Shown here one piece after another: positions 33,295 through 36,786 of a DNA stretch of 36,786 nt (position 1 is its first letter; the number at the start of each line of letters is the position of its first letter). This DNA is from JAPLMI01 sp043798375 (GTDB lineage: Bacteria; Omnitrophota; Gorgyraeia; 2-01-FULL-45-10): positions 1-36,786 of the forward strand of contig JAZDOS010000055.1 of NCBI GenBank assembly GCA_043798375.1, given 5' to 3'. Under the pieces are notes generated by a model. It searched no databases. It worked only from the letters and a program-made list of their open reading frames with translations, and was not told the origin of the DNA. Both the position numbers and the translations under genes were made by a program.

Positions 33295-33591
33295 TCAAGG
33301 ATGCGGAGTAATTGCAAAGACAACAATCTCTCCCCTAACTTTTCCGTAATAAAAGAAGATACGATATGCTGCCGGAGTGTTCTGCTCGGCATACGCTTCA
33401 AAGACCTTTTCTCCGCCTAGACCACATAGAGAAGTATACGGATGGGTTTGCAGGCCTGGATGTCGCGGATTGTCCGCGAGGAGTTTTAAGGCTTTGGAAA
33501 CCGCCTTGAAACGTTTCTCTAAATGGGCGGAGCGTTTCAGCTTTTTTAAGTTTTCTTTTGCTTCGGGAGTAAAACTAAGGAAGAAAGTCAT
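33295..33591 (-). CDS. RelE/ParE-like toxin
   Basis: A 98-residue protein resembling RelE/ParE-superfamily toxins: SFTPEAKENLKKLKRSAHLE, helices, then KVFEAYAEQNTPAAYRIFFY and YGKVRGEIVVFAITPHP with the typical A-YRIFF strand. It overlaps the preceding AbrB-like gene by 4 bp (ATGA), the usual antitoxin-first arrangement. Members of this superfamily act as ribosome-dependent mRNA interferases or gyrase inhibitors. Which applies here cannot be told, and catalytic residues are not confidently placed. Confidence 0.75.
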   Translation of the reverse strand: MTFFLSFTPEAKENLKKLKRSAHLEKRFKAVSKALKLLADNPRHPGLQTHPYTSLCGLGGEKVFEAYAEQNTPAAYRIFFYYGKVRGEIVVFAITPHP

Positions 33592-33929
33592 AAGTCGTTT
33601 AAGAAATCTTCCAAATCATCGGCCTTTTCTATCCTGCCCTCAGCGGCTTCTTTTAACCCCCGTCGTATCTTACCTATAACTTCCGTGTTGCGGTATATCC
33701 AAGCCTCGTTACTGGGAACCGATACGGTAGGCCGCAGCAATATATCCCCTTCCTTGCCTACAAATACCTGGTAAGAATCGATCTTCATTTTACTCATCAA
33801 AAGTTTTTGCAACCTTCCTCCCAGCGTTATGCGGTGTTTGGAATCGAGCGGTCGGATATCTACTGGTATAAACACCTCCCGGATCTCAAAGGCTTGCTTT
33901 TTCTTTTGCACGGCTTTTAATGTCTTCAT
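33588..33929 (-). CDS. AbrB-like antitoxin/transcription regulator
   Basis: A 113-residue protein with a central swapped-hairpin AbrB-like segment (IRPLDSKHRITLGGRLQKLL ... YQVFVGKEGDILLRP) and a C-terminal acidic tail (KEAAEGRIEKADDLEDFLND) that would bind the toxin. It precedes the RelE-like gene with a 4-bp overlap. A consensus promoter and three AGTGGGA repeats lie just upstream, fitting autoregulation. AGGG lies about 8 bases before ATG 33929. Confidence 0.72.
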   Translation of the reverse strand: MKTLKAVQKKKQAFEIREVFIPVDIRPLDSKHRITLGGRLQKLLMSKMKIDSYQVFVGKEGDILLRPTVSVPSNEAWIYRNTEVIGKIRRGLKEAAEGRIEKADDLEDFLNDL

Positions 33930-33949
33930 TATAATCCCTCTCTACTAAA

Positions 33950-33992
33950 AGTATATCATATAGTGGGAATATTGTCAAGTGGGAAAGTGGGA
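33950..33992 (-). promoter_or_regulatory. Promoter with AGTGGGA iterons for the toxin-antitoxin pair
   Basis: On the minus strand TTGACA (33973-33978), a 17-bp spacer and TATACT (33950-33955), close to perfect. On the plus strand AGTGGGA occurs three times, at 33962-33968, 33978-33984 and 33986-33992 (spacings of 16 and 8 bp), in the spacer and around the -35 box. This is a likely operator for the AbrB-like antitoxin. Confidence 0.7.
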
Positions 33993-34304
33993 TTTTTTAC
34001 ATATTTTGTACTATTGGTCAAATTAACGCTATATAGCTTATACTGTATTATGGCAGAATATATCACAGGAATAGGAAAAATGGAAGGTAAAAGTGGATAA
34101 CCCCGTTATCGTCCATAAAGGGAAGCATAACAATATAGTGTGACCATCCGGTTCTCCTTTCGACTTACCGGCACATCAAGCGAAATATTGTTGGATATTT
34201 CATATTATCAGTCTTAATTCTGGTATTCTCATACGTCACATAACTTAAAAACGTTCGGCCGCTAGGCCTGCCGTCGTTTACATGCTATTCTTCCCTTTAT
34301 TCGG
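33993..34304. other. Gene-poor spacer
   Basis: About 310 bp between the toxin-antitoxin promoter and the 117-residue ORF. I see no gene: the best frames are a 16-codon plus-strand ORF (34050-34100, MAEYITGIGKMEGKSG) and a 13-codon minus-strand ORF behind AAAGGAG. Neither is supported. The stretch could be decayed coding sequence. Confidence 0.5.
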
Positions 34305-34320
34305 CGCTCAATTAAGAGCG
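34305..34320 (-). terminator. Hairpin just after the 117-residue ORF
   Basis: CGCTC, a 6-nt A/T loop, GAGCG, beginning one base past the stop codon at 34322-34324. There is no T-run, so it may stabilise the 3' end rather than terminate. Confidence 0.3.
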
Positions 34321-34321
34321 A

Positions 34322-34675
34322 TTACGCGGCAAGAAGTCCGGAAAGTTGAACTAGCTGCGCGCTCCAACACTTAGCGCTTTTCGCCAATTCCTCAATTTCC
34401 TCACGATCTTCTTTCATTATTAACAAATGGCGATGCCATAATGCTAATCTTGATTGCATTTCAGAAAATAGTTCCTGAATATGCGAGGGGGCATCCGGCG
34501 CTGCCCATTCTATAAAAAATTTACTCTCCTCCAGCATATCCGTAACAACCTTTCTGTTCTTGATGTTATCGAGAAAGCCGGATACACGCATTAAATCGCT
34601 CGCCAAATGGCCAAGCCGTCTGTTAAACGACTCTCTTAAGTAGCGGTCTTTTATCTCATCAAGATTATTTATCAC
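34322..34675 (-). CDS. Hypothetical helical protein, partner of DUF5674
   Basis: A 117-residue all-helical protein, MINNLDEIKDRYLRESFNRR then LGHLASDLMRVSGFLDNI and FFIEWAAPDAPSHIQELFSE, LALWHRHLLIMKEDREEIEE. I do not recognise the family. It overlaps the DUF5674 gene by 11 bp, so the two are co-translated. Short helical proteins placed this way are often toxin or antitoxin partners, but nothing in the sequence proves that. Confidence 0.7.
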   Translation of the reverse strand: MINNLDEIKDRYLRESFNRRLGHLASDLMRVSGFLDNIKNRKVVTDMLEESKFFIEWAAPDAPSHIQELFSEMQSRLALWHRHLLIMKEDREEIEELAKSAKCWSAQLVQLSGLLAA

Positions 34676-35006
34676 AAAATCTCTTTTTCACGATCTTTTC
34701 TATCTTATCGCATATCTTTTTGTCTTGTATAGTCATGGAACGATTATTTTGACGCGGCCTGATATTAATAAGCGCCTCGAATCGGACTTCTTTCGAGTCC
34801 GGCAGCCAGTCCGCTCCCCAGATATCGATCTGTTTTGAACCATCATCCAAAAGAATGGCCTCGCAGTCCGCGTGCAGCATACCGCCGCCGGCAACAACCC
34901 CTCGCTTAATATCTACGGCAAGTTTAATATATGAGTTTAAGGGCTCCAGCATCTCCCTTACCTCGGTACCCGTCACTTTTGTCTTTATTAAGTGTATTTT
35001 TTGCAT
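34665..35006 (-). CDS. DUF5674 family protein
   Basis: A 113-residue protein I recognise as DUF5674-like: DIKRGVVAGGGMLHADCEAI followed by LLDDGSKQIDIWGADWLPDS and SLINIRPRQ-type sequence (here ALINIRPRQNNRSMTIQD). The function of the family is unknown; its conserved HAD and W-G residues suggest a small enzyme or binding domain. ATG 35006 starts a two-gene unit with the helical ORF downstream. No ribosome binding site is obvious. Confidence 0.75.
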   Translation of the reverse strand: MQKIHLIKTKVTGTEVREMLEPLNSYIKLAVDIKRGVVAGGGMLHADCEAILLDDGSKQIDIWGADWLPDSKEVRFEALINIRPRQNNRSMTIQDKKICDKIEKIVKKRFCDK

Positions 35007-35135
35007 GGGTTATAGTAAAGCATAGCCAATGGGTTTGTTGAAATAAAATTTTGACCTTTCTAAAGGTCTTGCCACTCAAGTCCAACACTTCCACGTCGCA
35101 TAACTCTTTGATATTACTATCTGTTATGCGAAAAA

Positions 35136-35170
35136 TCTTTTCAGTTGGTGGTGAGGGTTCGCCATGAACC
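35136..35170. repeat. AGTTGGTGGTGAGGGTTCG repeat, copy 3
   Basis: TCTTTTCAGTTGGTGGTGAG then GGTTCGCCATGAACC, 12 bp beyond the stop of the 63-residue ORF. It shares nearly 30 positions with copy 4, including the upstream ATCTTTT. Confidence 0.7.
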
Positions 35171-35182
35171 GAACATACGAAT

Positions 35183-35374
35183 TTATTTAATCGAAAAAGG
35201 AACATCGACGCGCATGATAAGTTCATCCTTTTTCGATAGCTTGTTTTTATGAAAATATTTATGGGTGAAATTTACAAATTCGATGTACTCATTCATCGAT
35301 AACCATTTATGCTGTTCCGGAATCCATTTTCCGATCGGTAAATTTAGTTTCTCCATATCTAATCGAGTTTTCAT
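35183..35374 (-). CDS. Small partner ORF of second nucleotidyltransferase
   Basis: A 63-residue protein, MKTRLDMEKLNLPIGKWIPE then QHKWLSMNEYIEFVNFTHKY. The family is not recognised. It overlaps the upstream nucleotidyltransferase by 4 bp, so it is translated with it. It is the same length as the small ORF of the first nucleotidyltransferase module, though the order is reversed and the sequences show no clear similarity. Confidence 0.7.
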   Translation of the reverse strand: MKTRLDMEKLNLPIGKWIPEQHKWLSMNEYIEFVNFTHKYFHKNKLSKKDELIMRVDVPFSIK

Positions 35375-35916
35375 ATCTTACCACCCACAGCCTTTAATAC
35401 AGCTTGATATATCTCTTCACTGCTATATTTTAAACACATTTCCTTAAACCGTTCATCGTTATAATTGATTTTGTTCATTTTAATCAAATTTACAATATCC
35501 GGCAAGTCTTTCCATATCCTATTCTTTTGATTGTTCTTTATAGCGTGAAGCTTTAAAGCTATCAAATGATTAACGGAGGGAATAACCAACTTCTCGCCAA
35601 CAACATCGATCTCTTTCCCTTCTTTTATTATCTTCTCCCGCGTTGCTTGATCAACGATCATAAAATCGACATCTAAACTTTCCTTTTTGTTTGAGAACCG
35701 AACCGTTACCTCTGTTGCAAAGTCTTTCGCATAGCCCGCATTGATCAGCACGTCTTTTATCTTTGCAAAATCTTCCTTAGTGGTTAAGAAATCGACATCT
35801 AGGGTATCGCGTGTAACCTTATAGAAATTTATAGCGAAACCGCCTATAAGTATGCATGGTACGGCCGATCTCTTCGACGCTTCAGCAACAAGATGAAATA
35901 CTTTTGAATAATCCAT
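35371..35916 (-). CDS. Nucleotidyltransferase, second module
   Basis: A 181-residue protein with the nucleotidyltransferase core PCILIGGFAINFYKVTRDTL followed by DVDFLTT (GG motif, D40-x-D42) and a further acidic strand ESLDVDFMIVD, typical of the AbiEii/MNT-like superfamily. A helix SVNHLIALKLHAIKNNQKNR resembles the substrate-binding part of these enzymes. A TATAAT box lies only 8 bases upstream of ATG 35916, so the transcript may be leaderless. With the 63-residue ORF it forms a compact module, probably toxin-antitoxin or defence related. Confidence 0.8.
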   Translation of the reverse strand: MDYSKVFHLVAEASKRSAVPCILIGGFAINFYKVTRDTLDVDFLTTKEDFAKIKDVLINAGYAKDFATEVTVRFSNKKESLDVDFMIVDQATREKIIKEGKEIDVVGEKLVIPSVNHLIALKLHAIKNNQKNRIWKDLPDIVNLIKMNKINYNDERFKEMCLKYSSEEIYQAVLKAVGGKI

Positions 35917-36059
35917 GAAGTATATTATACAGAAAAAATGGTCGAAACGGAAGAAGAAAGATTAGGCGCGGCGGGAATGAAATTTTCTGTTCAATGAACC
36001 GATCTGCATATCGTAATCGATTTTGTGTTTCTTTCTCTTCTTCATAAAAGTTATCCACA

Positions 36060-36089
36060 AAGTAGCCGACGTTTAAACGTCGGCTACTT
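36060..36089. repeat. Perfect 30-bp TTTAAA-centred palindrome
   Basis: Arm AAGTAGCCGACGTTT (36060-36074) followed directly by its reverse complement (36075-36089). The central 26 bp match the palindrome at 32106-32131 at 20 positions, and the six differences are three complementary pairs. Confidence 0.85.
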
Positions 36090-36098
36090 ACTAAGACA

Positions 36099-36132
36099 TC
36101 TTTTTAGTTGGTGGTGAGGGTTCGCCTTGACC
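36099..36132. repeat. AGTTGGTGGTGAGGGTTCG repeat, copy 4
   Basis: TCTTTTTAGTTGGTGGTGAG then GGTTCGCCTTGACC. It overlaps the 3' end of the serine recombinase remnant, encoding its last residues (RRTLTTN) and the stop codon. Confidence 0.7.
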
Positions 36133-36778
36133 TTATAATACGACTATTTCCCACCGTATTTTCGTCTGTAATGGGACACTTTAGGAAATAATAATAACAC
36201 TTCCCTGTCGTCGGGTCAACCTCTATCTTATGCAGGAATCCCCGCATCATAGCCTTCTTCTCGGATATATCGCCCCGTAGCATCACCTTATCGAAGTTCT
36301 TAATGCGGTTCGTTACCTGACCCATATATCGGTCAATATCATAGCTGGCGTTAGTTCGGCTCAAGCGTTCTACCTTCTCCTTCATAAGACGGTCTTCCTT
36401 GACCTTAATCTCGTTCAGCCGTTCTATGGCTATGCTCTCATCAAGCCCCTTCTCTATGGCGTTCAGCCACTTGTTTTTCTGCGTCCTTAATTCGGACAGC
36501 TCTTTGTCTATGCCTTCCACCCCATTATCGGATTCCTTCGATACTGACTGGAGTAATTTATTAACCTCGTCCTTGATTCGGTTCACTCTTACGGGGTCGT
36601 TAGCCGTCCGCTTAATTCTATCAATAGCGAAGGTCTCTAACGCCTCTTTTAGGTGGTCGGGTTTGTCAAGACCATTCTTAGACGAAAATAAGATGTACCA
36701 GTAGCCGTAGTCCTTTCTTTCTTTTTCGCCTCCTTTTTCTTTCTTTGTGAATAATGTGAATATGTGGACATCTTTACC
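36104..36778 (-). pseudogene. C-terminal remnant of a large serine recombinase
   Basis: The frame encodes the coiled-coil and C-terminal part of a large serine recombinase: NDPVRVNRIKDEVNKLLQSV, IDKELSELRTQKNKWLNAIE, a charged coiled coil, then KAMMRGFLHKIEVDPTTGKC. The frame stays open upstream through KERKDYGYWYILFSSKNG to an in-frame TGA at 36779-36781. The catalytic serine domain is not in the window, and the zinc-ribbon cysteines expected before the coiled coil are not seen. Only a GTG at 36586 could restart it. I read it as a truncated or decayed gene, though an assembly or sequencing frameshift is possible. The last seven residues come from a dispersed repeat. Confidence 0.65.
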
Positions 36779-36786
36779 TCACCGCC

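Noticed and set aside
34050..34100. 16-codon plus-strand ORF in the gene-poor spacer
   Set aside because: No neighbour or motif supports it.
34924..35226. 100-codon minus frame containing GEPSPPTEKIFRIT
   Set aside because: It is a translation of repeat copy 3 and overlaps the DUF5674 gene and the end of the 63-residue ORF.
35962..36045. 27-codon minus-strand ORF, MKKRKKHKIDYDMQIGSLNR...
   Set aside because: No ribosome binding site and no recognised family; very short, so left as possible only.
32214..36132. Idea that the four repeats are integron attC sites
   Set aside because: The core rules GTTRRRY and RYYYAAC are not met and no tyrosine integrase is visible.
1..36786. CRISPR array
   Set aside because: No regularly spaced direct repeats with unique spacers anywhere; the repeats present are inverted or widely dispersed.

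Overview
The window looks like bacterial chromosome from an uncultivated lineage. My best guess is Candidatus Omnitrophota (OP3) or another PVC-related group. The reasons are an EF-Tu whose switch I lacks the usual RGITI and reads KTVTI in both tuf copies, a very long exported-looking protein of a style I associate with Omnitrophota, many dispersed palindromes, and PilV/W/X-like pseudopilins beside a Bat operon. This placement rests on memory and inference, not on a search. Every well-supported gene is on the minus strand, so transcription runs from high to low coordinates.

Region 1 (1-15798) is one long information-processing cluster. From a consensus sigma70-type promoter at 15771-15798 it runs tRNA-Thr(GGT), tuf copy 2, rpmG, tRNA-Trp(CCA), secE, nusG, rplK, rplA, rplJ, rplL, rpoB, rpoC, rpsL, rpsG, fusA, and the start of tuf copy 1, which is cut by the window edge. 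Most junctions are 0-4 bp. The wider spacers (rplJ/rplL, rplL/rpoB, rpsL/rpsG) each hold a hairpin.

Region 2 (15822-25782) is a complete Bat-type operon. It starts after tRNA-Gly(TCC) with a stand-alone CheY-like receiver, then moxR, a DUF58 protein, a BatD/DUF4381-like membrane protein, batA, batB, batC, batD and batE. The expected reading is a MoxR ATPase plus VWA and TPR proteins forming a periplasmic or membrane complex. Three palindromic elements sit at the batB/batC, batC/downstream and upstream-of-batD boundaries. They enclose an odd zinc-ribbon membrane ORF with no clear start codon.

Region 3 (25817-31988) has three prepilin-like genes (PilX-, PilW- and PilV-like) behind a good promoter, preceded by a 1213-residue exported-looking protein. 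That protein carries two PLP decarboxylase domains, of which only the second keeps its catalytic residues.

Region 4 (32000-36786) is an accessory island: a small ORF plus a MNT-type nucleotidyltransferase, an AbrB-like/RelE-like toxin-antitoxin pair, a DUF5674 gene plus a helical partner, a second nucleotidyltransferase plus small partner, and the C-terminal remnant of a large serine recombinase. Four same-orientation copies of a roughly 20-bp repeat sit at the 3' ends of these modules. Two perfect palindromes with the same TTTAAA-centred design differ only by paired, compensatory changes.
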